Shown here: positions 8,417-17,597 of the stretch, piece after piece | Numbering within the stretch: the first letter of the stretch is position 1 | How the letters are laid out: each line of letters begins with the position of its first letter | Assembly (NCBI RefSeq): GCF_947497045.1 | Contig: NZ_CANMEU010000013.1 | Coordinates: forward strand, 36,776-100,775 | Reading direction: 5' to 3' | From: an uncultured Tateyamaria sp. | Lineage (GTDB): Bacteria; Pseudomonadota; Alphaproteobacteria; Rhodobacterales; Rhodobacteraceae | DNA length: 64,000 nt | Position numbers and translations under genes: made by a program | Notes under the pieces: model-generated | What the model saw: only the letters and a program-made list of their open reading frames with translations | The model's database searches: none | Told to the model about the DNA's origin: nothing

Positions 8417-9523
8417 GAACTCACGCTGAAGTGCAATTTCTGATATGTTATTTTATTCCAACCGGTTCTGTATTTCCATCAGCTTGGTCTCGAAGACTTC
8501 GGCTGGCGTCCGGTAGCCGAGGCACTTGCGCGGGGTTGAATTGAGGCGATGGCAAATCGACCTCAAATATCGATTTGTCAGCGCCGTCGGTTCGGTTGAT
8601 CTGGGGAGGTACTTCCTGAGCCTGTTGTTCGTGTTCTCGACCGTGCCTTTCTGGTAAGGCGCTTGTGGATCGCAAAACCACGCATCCGCGCCGATCCCGG
8701 CCTTGAGATGCTTCCAGGCCGAGAACTCCGTGCCGCGATCGAACGTGATCGACTGGCGCGCGTCGGCGGGCAGGGGAGCCAGACCCTGGATCAGTGCCTC
8801 CATGATGGGCTTGGACTGGCGATCCTCGTTACGCATCACCACGGCGAAACGGCTGACGCGTTCGACCAGGGACGTGACGTTCACCTTTCCATGCTCCTTG
8901 CGGAACATCATCAGATCGCACTCCCAGTGGCCAAACTCCGCACGTTCAGAGATGCAATCGGGCCTGTGAGACAGGCTTTGAACGTCGAAGATATGGGTCC
9001 GGCTGTGCCTGCGGTAGCCGCGTGGCCTGCGGCGTCTGCGATGCTTGGGGAGGTGACGATAGAACTGCTCGTCGCGACCGTCCTTGGAATAGGCAAACCG
9101 GTAGATCGTCTCATGGCTCACGCGGATCGGATGATGTTCGAGCTGCATCCGGCCTGCGATCTGTTCGGGCGACCATCCGGCTTTGAGCCTGTCCTCAATA
9201 GCAGCCTTCAGCTCAGGATGCACAACCATCTTGCGGTGGATGGCGCGACGTTTCTCGTATTTGCCCTGAGCAACGACAGCGTGATAGCCATTCAGCTCCG
9301 GCAGTTCGGTGTCCGTGTACCAGTTCCGTTTGATATCGCGGTAGATTGTCGAGGCATCTCGGCCTAAGCGATCCGCAATCTCAGCAATTGGCATTTTAGC
9401 CTCAAGCCACTTTGCTAACTTGCGCCGTTCTTCCAGTCTCAGGTGAGAGTAGTGGGTTCCCATTCTTCATACTCCATGCAAAGCTCTGTTTTAATACAGA
9501 ATTCGTACTTCGTTTGTGAATCC
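8417..9523 (-). mobile_element. IS30-family insertion sequence (complete)
   Basis: A 1.1-kb element carrying one transposase gene. The ends are imperfect inverted repeats: GAACTCACGCTGAAGTGCAA at 8417 and, reading inward from 9523, GGATTCACAAACGAAGTACG. The left end is fixed by comparison with the partial copy at 32000-32380, which keeps the same terminal sequence. I could not see a convincing target-site duplication. Confidence 0.75.
8453..9463 (-). CDS. IS30-family transposase
   Basis: 336 residues. An N-terminal HTH (MPIAEIADRLGRDASTIYRDI) is followed by the rve/DDE catalytic core: the first Asp in FGHWECDLM, the second in ITFDRGTEF and the Glu in KGTVENTN, the spacing and motifs of IS30 enzymes. 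The C-terminal CLGYRTPAEVF is the usual end. The gene looks intact and fills its element. Residues from about 215 onward are repeated in the remnant near 32 kb, so both derive from one IS type. Confidence 0.93.
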   Translation of the reverse strand: MGTHYSHLRLEERRKLAKWLEAKMPIAEIADRLGRDASTIYRDIKRNWYTDTELPELNGYHAVVAQGKYEKRRAIHRKMVVHPELKAAIEDRLKAGWSPEQIAGRMQLEHHPIRVSHETIYRFAYSKDGRDEQFYRHLPKHRRRRRPRGYRRHSRTHIFDVQSLSHRPDCISERAEFGHWECDLMMFRKEHGKVNVTSLVERVSRFAVVMRNEDRQSKPIMEALIQGLAPLPADARQSITFDRGTEFSAWKHLKAGIGADAWFCDPQAPYQKGTVENTNNRLRKYLPRSTEPTALTNRYLRSICHRLNSTPRKCLGYRTPAEVFETKLMEIQNRLE

Positions 9524-9667
9524 ACCCAGCTACAACATGATGACGTATAATCTGTCTTATGCTAAATCTAATGAAGACGTATAGGGTTTATTATGTAACA
9601 CTTTGCTGTTTTTCTGTTTGCACGCTAAGTGATGACGACGCTTCGCTCTTGTTTTGATGAACGATTA

Positions 9668-10714
9668 TCACGCAGTACAGATTGCATTCACCGCGGACTC
9701 AATATCGGCCGGTGAATTGTAGATGTGAGGCGACATTCTAAGTCGCTCACTGCTTTTGCCGTGATTTGCGAGCGGCTCATCCCATTCCGCATCGCACCAT
9801 TTCACAATGATACCCTCAGCGCGCAACTTCTTTTCCAAGACAGGCTTGGCCGCGGCGCGGACAAGGCAGGTGACAGTGCCGACATAGCCAACTGAACTCA
9901 ACTTGATCATCTTGGCGCCATTCAGGCCGTCGCGGAGTTGATTATCTAGCTGACTGACCCGGTCCGCGATCGTAATGACGTCCGACGAAAGTTCCAATGC
10001 CCGCGAAAGTCCGGCGAGCAGTGCGAGGTTCAGGTCAAAAGGTTCAAGAGTACGGGCATCGCATCCCAACATGCGTTCGGCGCGGGTCGACAACCACATC
10101 ATTGCCGTCTGCCGTGGCGCACGGAGCCACTTGCGCGCAGTTCCAACGACTACGTCACAGTTCATATCGTCCGGCACGATAGATACCCGGCCCAAGGCTT
10201 GTGCTACATCAAGCACAACGAGAGCATCCTTGGGTCTAGCGATCGATGCAATCTCTTGAGCAGGATAGCAAAGGCCGTCGATGGAAGTTACAAGCGGTAG
10301 GCACAGCGCGCGTACATCTTCGTCCATCCGCGCAGCCCACGCCGAAACATCCGGTGGAGCGCCTCTCTTTCCCCTAATGACATCGATTGTCATACCACTT
10401 TTAGCAGACAATCGACGCAGCCAGCGGACGTTGTCTCCCCATTCGTGCTCTGCGACCAAGATACGTCCAGAGCGTGGCGGCAACCGGTCCATCGCAGAGG
10501 CCCGAAGCTGGAATGTCCCGTTTCCCATAGCTAGCGATGGTGCCGCTGAGTTAAGGAAAGCAGCACAGGCCCGGCGTGCATTCTCTCGGAGAGTAACTTC
10601 CTCATCCCTTCGACCTAAGGAATTTCGAGCTTGTCGGGCAATCGCTTCGGCACAAGCTCGATCGGGCAAGCCATGGCTGCATGCATTCAGATATATTGTA
10701 GCAGTGGCGGTCAT
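9668..10714 (-). CDS. class V aminotransferase-like PLP enzyme
   Basis: 348 residues of fold-type I. The N-terminal YLNACSHGLPD resembles the substrate-loop start of class V enzymes, VVLDVAQALGRV contains the PLP-ring Asp and Gln, and TARKWLRAP supplies the Schiff-base Lys. It is somewhat short for the family. Class V includes serine- and alanine-glyoxylate aminotransferases, cysteine desulfurases and isopenicillin-N epimerase-like enzymes; sequence alone does not choose among them. It is the distal gene of the island, 125 bp beyond the DapA-type gene, so a glyoxylate- or D-amino-acid-linked role is an inference from context. Confidence 0.72.
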   Translation of the reverse strand: MTATATIYLNACSHGLPDRACAEAIARQARNSLGRRDEEVTLRENARRACAAFLNSAAPSLAMGNGTFQLRASAMDRLPPRSGRILVAEHEWGDNVRWLRRLSAKSGMTIDVIRGKRGAPPDVSAWAARMDEDVRALCLPLVTSIDGLCYPAQEIASIARPKDALVVLDVAQALGRVSIVPDDMNCDVVVGTARKWLRAPRQTAMMWLSTRAERMLGCDARTLEPFDLNLALLAGLSRALELSSDVITIADRVSQLDNQLRDGLNGAKMIKLSSVGYVGTVTCLVRAAAKPVLEKKLRAEGIIVKWCDAEWDEPLANHGKSSERLRMSPHIYNSPADIESAVNAICTA

Positions 10715-10839
10715 GAGAGTCAGAGCATCATGATGCTAGAGGTGGCGCAAGTATTCTGAAGAGATGCAAACAGCCGCAGCCTTCCAAAAACACAAACCGT
10801 CTAGGTAGCGGTCAGTTGAACACTCCTGGAGCTTGTGTT

Positions 10840-11724
10840 TCATCCCAGACCGCTTTTCACTTCTGCATGAAGCAAGTCGGCTTCTTGTGCCGAGAGTCGT
10901 CTATAGGGTGGAAGCACGTTGGCCCATGTTGAGTCATTCAACCGCTCGGCAATTAATGCTTTGATCCTCGGAACCAACGGGCCCTTCGCAACAACAGATC
11001 GAATAGAGGAAGCTTTTTCAAGTTCGGCTTTATCACCATCTTGAAAGGCCGATGCACAGGACTGCACAGACAAGTTTGCCGTCGCCGAAATAGTTCCAGC
11101 AAATTCTCCCGCTCTCGCCTCCATCAAAGTGCCTTCGTTCGACGGAAAAACACGAAGGCTACGGAATTGTTGGGCAATCGCAGCGGCGTAATCCAAGTCG
11201 CCTGACGAGTCCTTCAAGCCCGCTATTCGGTCTCCAAATCGATCGACAAGGGCGGAAACGAGATCTGGTGTAAATGGCACCCCGGAAAGTGCTGGGAAAT
11301 TGTAGAGATAGATTGGGATCGCTGTTGTAGCGGTCCCTTCTACTACCGCCCCGAAGTAGCGCAGCAAGCCATCGAAAGACGGATCTTTGAAGTAAAATGG
11401 CGGGAGGAGAAGTGCTGCTGCAAAGCCATTATCTGCAGCTGTGCGTGACAGCGCCACCGCGTCTACGACCGCCGCAGCACCGGTCCCAACCATGAGCCTG
11501 CTTTTGTCGATGCTGCTCTTCCCCAGATCAGAAATAATCTGGTGCCGCTGCTCCCTGGAAAGCGAAGTTGCCTCTCCAGTGGTTCCGGTGATGTTCAACG
11601 CATTCGCGCCTTCGGCCAGAAGAGAGGAGCCGAACTCAATTAATCGGCCTGTGTCAAGTTCACCCTTTGAAGAGACGGGTGTTGGGACGGCTGGAATGAC
11701 GCCCTTGATGTTGGTCGTGGTCAA
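10840..11724 (-). CDS. DapA/DHDPS-family class I aldolase or lyase
   Basis: 294 residues forming a TIM barrel. The family signatures are present: GTTGE at 47-51, the catalytic Tyr in YLYNFPALSG (Y141) and the Schiff-base Lys in GLKDSSGD (K171). Members include dihydrodipicolinate synthase, N-acetylneuraminate lyase and 4-hydroxy-2-oxoglutarate aldolase, all pyruvate aldolases. In a catabolic cluster with malate synthase, a 4-hydroxy-2-oxoglutarate-type aldolase releasing glyoxylate and pyruvate is attractive, but the substrate cannot be read from the sequence. It lies 50 bp downstream of the GlcG-like gene. Confidence 0.85.
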   Translation of the reverse strand: MTTTNIKGVIPAVPTPVSSKGELDTGRLIEFGSSLLAEGANALNITGTTGEATSLSREQRHQIISDLGKSSIDKSRLMVGTGAAAVVDAVALSRTAADNGFAAALLLPPFYFKDPSFDGLLRYFGAVVEGTATTAIPIYLYNFPALSGVPFTPDLVSALVDRFGDRIAGLKDSSGDLDYAAAIAQQFRSLRVFPSNEGTLMEARAGEFAGTISATANLSVQSCASAFQDGDKAELEKASSIRSVVAKGPLVPRIKALIAERLNDSTWANVLPPYRRLSAQEADLLHAEVKSGLG

Positions 11725-11774
11725 TTGTCGATCCCTTCGAAAACTCGAGAAAAATGGAAGCGCATTTTTGAGCT

Positions 11775-12200
11775 CTAGGTTAAATCGTCCAAGAGCCTCT
11801 GGATCCCGGCCTCGGCGCAGAGTGTGTCTTGTTGCGGTGATCCAGAACTCACGCCGATACCCCCGACGACCTCGCCATCGACGACGATAGGTAAACCGCC
11901 TCCGACGACGACCAGCCGCCCGGCTATCGTGGAGTTTATTCCGTACGCGGGGCTTCCTGGCTGACTTGCTTCTCCGTACTCGTGCGTCGCCTTTTTAGCA
12001 CCCGCTGCGGTGAAGGCTTTATCGATTGCAATCGTCGAAGAGGTCACCTTGCCGCCATCCATTCGCTGAAACGCGACAAGACTGCCACTTTCATCGGTCA
12101 CGGCGATGCACATTGGAACGCCAATCTCGCGGGCCTTCTCTTTGGCACCTTCGATCAGTTTAGCGGCTTCGTCGCAGTCGATACGATTGATATTCAACAC
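11775..12200 (-). CDS. GlcG/HbpS-family protein
   Basis: 141 residues with the family layout: an N-terminal AAKLIEGAKEKAREIGVP, the core SLVAFQRMDGGKVTSSTIAIDKA (seen as two adjacent blocks), a glycine-rich GGLPIVVDGEVVGGIGVSSG, and a C-terminal DTLCAEAGI. GlcG/HbpS proteins are small haem- or cobalamin-binding or accessory proteins, often encoded beside glycolate and glyoxylate genes such as glcB. Here it starts inside the last codons of malate synthase G (7-bp overlap), which fits that association. Its biochemical role is unsettled. Confidence 0.85.
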   Translation of the reverse strand: MLNINRIDCDEAAKLIEGAKEKAREIGVPMCIAVTDESGSLVAFQRMDGGKVTSSTIAIDKAFTAAGAKKATHEYGEASQPGSPAYGINSTIAGRLVVVGGGLPIVVDGEVVGGIGVSSGSPQQDTLCAEAGIQRLLDDLT

Positions 12201-14392
12201 GTTACTTTCTCTCTCTTGGATTTTGCTTCACGGCGGCGCCGGTGCAGTATTGGTTCGGTATAACCAGAGGGTTGGTCGGCCCCATCAAAGACCAACTCCA
12301 GCGCGGTTTTGAACGCGATAGACGAGCCGAAGTCAGGTGCCACGTTGCGATAGGCTTGATCCGATGCGTTCTGTTCGTCGACAGCAGCGGCCATCCGTTT
12401 GAATGATGCTTCGACTTGTTCACGCGAACAGATCCCGTGCATCAACCAGTTCGCAAGGACCTGCGATGAAATGCGCAGTGTGGCGCGGTCCTCCATAAGT
12501 CCGATGTCGTCGATATCCGGCACCTTCGAGCATCCGACGCCTTGATCGACCCATCGAACGACATAGCCAAGGATGGACTGGCAGGAGTTGTCGATCTCAC
12601 GGGCAATTTCGGCTGCAGACAATACACGCTCGCCGAGCAGAGGAGGAGAAAGGAGATCGCCTGGCACACCAGCTTGGCGGGATGCGATCTCTTGCTGCCG
12701 GGAGTGAACATTGATCTCGTGATAATGCATGGCATGAAGCACAGCTGCCGTTGGCGAAGGCACCCACGCCGTACTTGCTCCAGCATCAGGATGAGAGCCT
12801 TTGCTCTCGAGCATCTCCGCCATCGCATCTGGTTTCGCCCACATTCCTTTTCCGATCTGAGCGCGACCGGCGAAGCCTGCCTCGAGGGCGACGTCAACGT
12901 TGTTGTTTTCATATGCAGAAAGCCAAGTCGCCGACTTCATGTCCGTCTTGGGTAAGACGCCATCAGCGTGCATCACCGTGTAGATTTCATCACCCGTTCG
13001 ATCAAGGAACCCGGTATTGATGAACACGATACGTTTTCGTACTGCTCTAATGCACTCCTTGAGGTTCAAGCTCGTTCGCCGCTCTTCATCCATCACACCG
13101 ATCTTGAGCGTGTTGCGGGGAAGTCCGAGCACATCCTCCACCCTCCCGAACAGAGTGTTGGTAAATGCCGCCTCTTCGGGGCCATGCAGCTTCGGTTTGA
13201 CGATATAGACGCTCTTGCTGCGGGAGTTTTGCATGCCGGAGTTCTTCTTTAGATCGTGCATCGCGCAAATCGATGTGATCATGGCGTCGAGGATACCTTC
13301 TGGGATCTCGTTACCATTTCCGTCGAGCAGGGCATCCGTCGTCATCAAGAGTCCGACATTGCGGACGAGCATCAAGCTCCGCCCCGGAAGCGTGAATGTC
13401 TTGCCGTCAGCCCCGACATACTCGCGATCCGATTTAAGGCACCGCGTGATGCTTTCGCCATCTTTCTCGAAGACCTCCTGAAGATCGTCCTTCATCAGGC
13501 CAAGCCAGTTTGCATAGACGCGCACCTTGTCGTCGGCGTCGACCGCGGCGACAGAGTCCTCGCAGTCTTGGATCGTCGTGACTGCGGCCTCAAGGATGAT
13601 GTCGCTGAGATCAGCAGGGCTTTGGGCCCCTATAGGGTGTGCAGGATCGAACCGGCATTCGATGTGAAGACCGTTGTTGCGGAAGAGTATTTTGCGCTGA
13701 TCGCTATCGTGCACATAGCCGGCGAACTGGGATGGATTGGAAAGCCCTGTCTCAGAGCCATCCGAAAGTCTGACCAAAACCTCCTTCACGTTCGACGAAA
13801 CCTCATATGCTACAGCAGCGGCATGAGTGCCGGCAGTGAGCGGGATCGCCAAATCTAGAAACGATGCACTTTTGCGGATGACCTCAGCGCCTCTCTGTTC
13901 GTTGTATTCCAGACCTGGAGACAAAGAACCGTCGGTTGGGATCGCGTCAGTTCCGTACAACGCATCGTATAGTGATCCCCAACGCGCGTTCGCGGCGTTC
14001 AATGCAAAACGCGCATTGCTTACGGGAACAACGAGCTGCGGTCCGGCTGTCGTGGCGATCTCAGGATCGACGTCCGAAGTTGCGATCGAAAACGTTGGTC
14101 CTTCTGGTGCCAAATATCCGATGTCTCGTAAGAAGGCTTCGAAAGCAACGATGTTGGAAGGGTCGTTGTTCTCCTCGCGATACCAGTCGTCGATTGCAAT
14201 CTGCAGGGTCGTTCTTTGCTCTAGCAGGCGCTCGTTGACCGGCACGAGCTCAGCAAGAATTGCGGCAAGACCAGACCAGAAGCGGTTGAGTTCGACGCCA
14301 GTGCCAGGGAGTGCTTTCGTCTCAATGAAATTGGCGAGCTGCGCATTTACTCCAAGGCCGCAGCGCATTTGATATTCGGTGGGCATATTCAT
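12194..14392 (-). CDS. glcB: malate synthase G
   Basis: 732 residues, the normal length for isoform G. It carries the insert and barrel motifs: the signature IQDCEDSVAAVDADDKV, GLMKDDL, YIVKPKLHGPEE, IGVMDEERRTSLNL with the active-site Arg, FINTGFLDRTGDEIY with the metal-binding acidic residues, and a late YVVRWVDQGVGCSKVPDI. It condenses glyoxylate and acetyl-CoA to malate in the cytoplasm. The start overlaps the stop of the DUF4392 gene by four bases, and the end overlaps the GlcG-like gene, so it is an internal operon gene. Its presence implies that the pathway yields glyoxylate. Confidence 0.96.
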   Translation of the reverse strand: MNMPTEYQMRCGLGVNAQLANFIETKALPGTGVELNRFWSGLAAILAELVPVNERLLEQRTTLQIAIDDWYREENNDPSNIVAFEAFLRDIGYLAPEGPTFSIATSDVDPEIATTAGPQLVVPVSNARFALNAANARWGSLYDALYGTDAIPTDGSLSPGLEYNEQRGAEVIRKSASFLDLAIPLTAGTHAAAVAYEVSSNVKEVLVRLSDGSETGLSNPSQFAGYVHDSDQRKILFRNNGLHIECRFDPAHPIGAQSPADLSDIILEAAVTTIQDCEDSVAAVDADDKVRVYANWLGLMKDDLQEVFEKDGESITRCLKSDREYVGADGKTFTLPGRSLMLVRNVGLLMTTDALLDGNGNEIPEGILDAMITSICAMHDLKKNSGMQNSRSKSVYIVKPKLHGPEEAAFTNTLFGRVEDVLGLPRNTLKIGVMDEERRTSLNLKECIRAVRKRIVFINTGFLDRTGDEIYTVMHADGVLPKTDMKSATWLSAYENNNVDVALEAGFAGRAQIGKGMWAKPDAMAEMLESKGSHPDAGASTAWVPSPTAAVLHAMHYHEINVHSRQQEIASRQAGVPGDLLSPPLLGERVLSAAEIAREIDNSCQSILGYVVRWVDQGVGCSKVPDIDDIGLMEDRATLRISSQVLANWLMHGICSREQVEASFKRMAAAVDEQNASDQAYRNVAPDFGSSIAFKTALELVFDGADQPSGYTEPILHRRRREAKSKREKVTC

Positions 14393-15360
14393 GCTACTTC
14401 GCGCCCAACACTATCCACGAATTCGCGGATTTCTTCGATGATCGCGACGTGGTCAGCCAATGGCAGGCGGTCGCAAGTCATTTGAGGTTTGCCGGGCCGA
14501 TCAAGCCGACTGTCGTCAATGGCCTGACCGAGTTCTACTGCTGCTCGCAGATAGCGTTCTTCCATTTCCCCGGTGAACTGGTCAAAAAGGTCCTCTTTCA
14601 GCTGATTATCGAGACGCGCCATCGCGCCAATCAGCGCGTAGGCCCCCCAGTTCGCAACCGATGCCACGATCAGGAAGTCGCAGGGCGTAGTCGAAGCGAT
14701 CAACGCGCCGTTCGGAATGTCGTTTTCTACAATTTCGGCAGGTAACGATCCCATGCCGATCTCATTGCCGCCATCGCCGATTCCAATGGTCAACCAAGGC
14801 GCTTTCCAGCCGTCCTCGTGGAAAAGCAGATCAAGAGGTGCGGATTCTTCCGACATGTCCCAACCATGCTCGCGATGCGGCTTACCGTCAGACCCGGGTG
14901 ATGCTCTCTCGATTGCGATAAAGTGCGTGGGCGGGTTCTTCATAGATTGAAGTCTGCTGCGGAGTTCAAGGACCTGCTTACGGTCCACTCCGACGACTTC
15001 CAGCCGGATCGCAAATGGCACTTCGGTCAGTGTCGCCCACATGGCTTTGGCGCATGGCGCATCCGTAATGACAGTTACGCGATACCCGAGCTTTGAGAAA
15101 GCTGTCGCGAGGTGGGCCGTTCCCATCAGCCCATCGGTTTCGGCTGACGGCGGCTCTGCATATCGGATGAAGAACCCGGCGACGATGCAGATATGCGGTC
15201 GTTCGCAGTCAAAAAGCGACTGAGCGGCCTTCTCAATGTTGCCTTGCGCCGCGCCAACAAGACGGGAGATATCGCGGCGGATTGTGCGTCCGACATGAGC
15301 TTCAATCTTCGCGATGCAGACGTCGTCTGCACGGGTAGCGGCATCGTCATTCGTATCCAT
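14389..15360 (-). CDS. DUF4392 protein, candidate D-glutamate cyclase half
   Basis: 323 residues matching the DUF4392 family, with the core motif WLTIGIGDGGNEIGMGSL, then TTPCDFLIVASVANWGAYAL and an N-terminal ICIVAGFFI block. DUF4392 is the C-terminal half of mammalian D-glutamate cyclase (DGLUCY), which converts D-glutamate to 5-oxo-D-proline. The N-terminal half of that enzyme belongs to DUF1445, and a DUF1445 protein is encoded two genes upstream (15891-16694). A good ribosome site (TAGGAG) precedes the ATG. The activity is inferred by homology of domains. Confidence 0.85.
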   Translation of the reverse strand: MDTNDDAATRADDVCIAKIEAHVGRTIRRDISRLVGAAQGNIEKAAQSLFDCERPHICIVAGFFIRYAEPPSAETDGLMGTAHLATAFSKLGYRVTVITDAPCAKAMWATLTEVPFAIRLEVVGVDRKQVLELRSRLQSMKNPPTHFIAIERASPGSDGKPHREHGWDMSEESAPLDLLFHEDGWKAPWLTIGIGDGGNEIGMGSLPAEIVENDIPNGALIASTTPCDFLIVASVANWGAYALIGAMARLDNQLKEDLFDQFTGEMEERYLRAAVELGQAIDDSRLDRPGKPQMTCDRLPLADHVAIIEEIREFVDSVGREVA

Positions 15361-15401
15361 GATGTATATGTCTCCTACGGATAAATGAAAGTCGTAGCGG
15401 G

Positions 15402-15881
15402 CTAGTTTTGCAAACGAACGGTCAGCTCGATTTCTGCCAAGCCTTTGGAGGGAAGACTTCCTGCCCCAAGGGCTGAACGACTGTGGCGTCCCCTCACCTC
15501 TCCAAAGATGTCTATGGCCAGTTGTGAAACATGGTTGAGGACTTCACTGTGCCGGTCGAAGCCTTCTGCCGCGTTGAAGTAGCCACGGATGAACAGGATG
15601 CGGTCGATCTTTTCGAGATCGCCGAGCGCATCATGCAAGGCTACAAGTCCACGCACGAAGCATAGTTGAGCTGCCTCGGCGGCCCGGTCCAAAGTATCAT
15701 CCTCCTTTATCCGCCCAGCGATGAGCGCTCCGCTGTTGTCTAATCGGGATAGCTGCCCGCTGGTCATCGCGATCCCGTCCGAAACGGTGACCATGTCGTA
15801 AAGTCCATTGGGCTCAGGAGAAGGTGGTATCGGCAGGCCAATTTTTTTGATTTTGCCGAAGACGTTTTCGGATGATGGCAC
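15402..15881 (-). CDS. RidA/YjgF-family protein
   Basis: 159 residues. The motifs are VSDGIAMTSGQL near the N-terminus, a helix with AAQLCFVRGLVALHDALGDLEKI, and the C-terminal SRSALGAGSLPSKGLAEIELT, where RidA proteins normally place the catalytic Arg and Glu (here R in RHSRSAL and E in AEIELT). RidA proteins hydrolyse enamine and imine intermediates released by PLP enzymes. That suits a cluster with a fold-III PLP enzyme and an aminotransferase. It lies 9 bp after the DUF1445 gene. Confidence 0.87.
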   Translation of the reverse strand: MPSSENVFGKIKKIGLPIPPSPEPNGLYDMVTVSDGIAMTSGQLSRLDNSGALIAGRIKEDDTLDRAAEAAQLCFVRGLVALHDALGDLEKIDRILFIRGYFNAAEGFDRHSEVLNHVSQLAIDIFGEVRGRHSRSALGAGSLPSKGLAEIELTVRLQN

Positions 15882-15890
15882 GCGCGCCTC

Positions 15891-16694
15891 CTATAGTATC
15901 GCCAGTTCGGCGTTGCGTTTGTCGGTCACCAGCATATGCGCTGGCTTGTGTGTGATGCAGATTGGCAGATTGGCATTGGCAAGCGCTACTTGAGGGGTGA
16001 CGCCGCAGGCCCAAAACACCGGTACCTCACCATCATGAATAGGCACCGCATCTCCGCCGAATTCGACTTCAGTGAGATCGGTGATGCCAATCGCCGCGGG
16101 ATCTCCGAAATGAACTGGTGCGCCGTGCACACCTGGATATCGACTTGTAATCTGTATGGCCCGAATGGCCCCAGCGGGTGTGAAGGGGCGCATCGTTACA
16201 ACCATCTCGCCTCGAAACGGGCCGGCTGCCACAGTTTCGATATTGGTCGTGAACATCGGATTTGTCAGCCCCAGCGAGTTATGCCGCACATCGAGGCCAG
16301 CATCCTCCAAAGCTTCTTCAAACGAAAACGAGCAACCGAGCGCGAACGTCACAAAATCGGATCGCCAAAGATGGGCAATGTCAGCAACCTCTTCCGTAGG
16401 CACCCCATTCTCGAACACACGATAAGCACTGACATCCGATCTGATGTCGATGTCGTCGCCCAGAGTTGGCAGCGTAGGATCACCGGGCGTTCCCATAGCC
16501 AAAAGTGGACATGGCTTCGGGTTCAACTGACAAAAGGCAAGGAATTCGGCGGCATACCGTTCAGGGAGGATGACGACATTGCACTGCACGAAGCCCCTTG
16601 CAAGACCACCGCTCAGCCCCGAATACTCGCCAGAGCGAATAGAACCACGCAAAGCTGCCGGCGAAATCAAAGGCCCTATGGTGTCAGAACTCAT
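15891..16694 (-). CDS. DUF1445 (YcsI-family) protein, candidate D-glutamate cyclase half
   Basis: 267 residues matching the putative hydro-lyase/DUF1445 family: GLARGFVQCNVVILP, a DFVTFALGCSFSFEEAL block with the conserved Cys, NPMFTTN, MVVTMRPFTP, and a C-terminal PVFWACGVTPQ and ITHKPAHMLVTD. The same domain forms the N-terminal part of eukaryotic D-glutamate cyclase. It abuts the hydrolase gene (stop 16695, start 16694). Some bacterial DUF1445 proteins are encoded beside urea or 5-oxoproline genes. The precise reaction here is an inference. Confidence 0.87.
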   Translation of the reverse strand: MSSDTIGPLISPAALRGSIRSGEYSGLSGGLARGFVQCNVVILPERYAAEFLAFCQLNPKPCPLLAMGTPGDPTLPTLGDDIDIRSDVSAYRVFENGVPTEEVADIAHLWRSDFVTFALGCSFSFEEALEDAGLDVRHNSLGLTNPMFTTNIETVAAGPFRGEMVVTMRPFTPAGAIRAIQITSRYPGVHGAPVHFGDPAAIGITDLTEVEFGGDAVPIHDGEVPVFWACGVTPQVALANANLPICITHKPAHMLVTDKRNAELAIL

Positions 16695-17597
16695 TTAGAC
16701 CCCCTGAAGAAATTCGAGCGTCTGACGCGCGATTTCCTCGGGCTGTTCTTCGGGCATATAGTGGCCACAATCATCAATGATTCCGCCAGAAAGGTTTTCT
16801 GCAAGCGGCTTCATCGCATCGTGAAGGCCCGGTGACATACCGACATCGCCACCCAAAGCCAGAATCGGCGTTTTGATCTTCTTGTTTGCCAGTTCGCGGT
16901 TTTGCTCAATGTCCTCAAACACTGCCCGGTAGTAAGCCAGCGCCCCGCGCAAGTTCCCGGGCTTCCGATAGGCCTCCGCGTAAATCTCGATATCCGCCTG
17001 CGAAAACGTGCCAGCAGGATTGTACGTCTTACGCTGAAAGAACCATTCGATGTATTCACGCTCGCGACCAGTCAACAGTGTTTCAGGAAGATCTGCAACT
17101 GGGTGAAACAGAAAATGCCAGGCTTTCCAGTTGTCAGGGCCAACAGTTATGGTGTTGCTGAGTGTCACGCCTGGGATGTTCGCGTCCAGAAGCACGAGGC
17201 GGTCAACTTCAGCTGGGTGCTTCGCGACATATGGGTATGCAATCCATGCGCCGATGTCGTGGGCAAGGATGCTGTACTTCGAATGCCCAAGTGCTCGCAT
17301 TAGGGCGTGTATTCGGTCGCCCGTTGTACGGGTGTCATACCCATCGATGGGCTTGTCGGATTCGCCCTGACCCGGGAGGTCGATGGCGATCACGCGATAC
17401 TTATCCGCCAAGAGCGGCATCATACGACGCCACGCATACCACGTCTGCGGAAACCCGGCGATGAGCAGCAAGGGATAGCCGGTACCACCACTTACGGTGT
17501 GAAAACGGATGCCATCTGCATCGACCATGTCATGCTCGAAAGCCTTTCCACCAAGTTCAACGATGTTTCTGTTCGCGCCCGTCATCGTGCCTCTCAT
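16695..17597 (-). CDS. alpha/beta hydrolase with Asp nucleophile (epoxide hydrolase/haloacid dehalogenase type)
   Basis: 300 residues from ATG 17597, chosen for its ATGA overlap with the upstream stop. An oxyanion segment LLLIAGFPQTWYAW is followed by the nucleophile elbow LAHDIGAWIAY, where Asp114 replaces the usual Ser, and a C-terminal DCGHYMPEEQPEE with the catalytic His. An Asp nucleophile is characteristic of epoxide hydrolases and haloacetate dehalogenases. Cap-domain Tyr residues are plausible in EYIEWFF and AYYRAVF. It may act on the transported substrate, which is not identifiable from the sequence. Confidence 0.82.
   Translation of the reverse strand: MRGTMTGANRNIVELGGKAFEHDMVDADGIRFHTVSGGTGYPLLLIAGFPQTWYAWRRMMPLLADKYRVIAIDLPGQGESDKPIDGYDTRTTGDRIHALMRALGHSKYSILAHDIGAWIAYPYVAKHPAEVDRLVLLDANIPGVTLSNTITVGPDNWKAWHFLFHPVADLPETLLTGREREYIEWFFQRKTYNPAGTFSQADIEIYAEAYRKPGNLRGALAYYRAVFEDIEQNRELANKKIKTPILALGGDVGMSPGLHDAMKPLAENLSGGIIDDCGHYMPEEQPEEIARQTLEFLQGV

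Noticed and set aside
8417..9523. target-site duplication of the intact IS30
   Set aside because: No convincing matching flanks could be seen at the ends.
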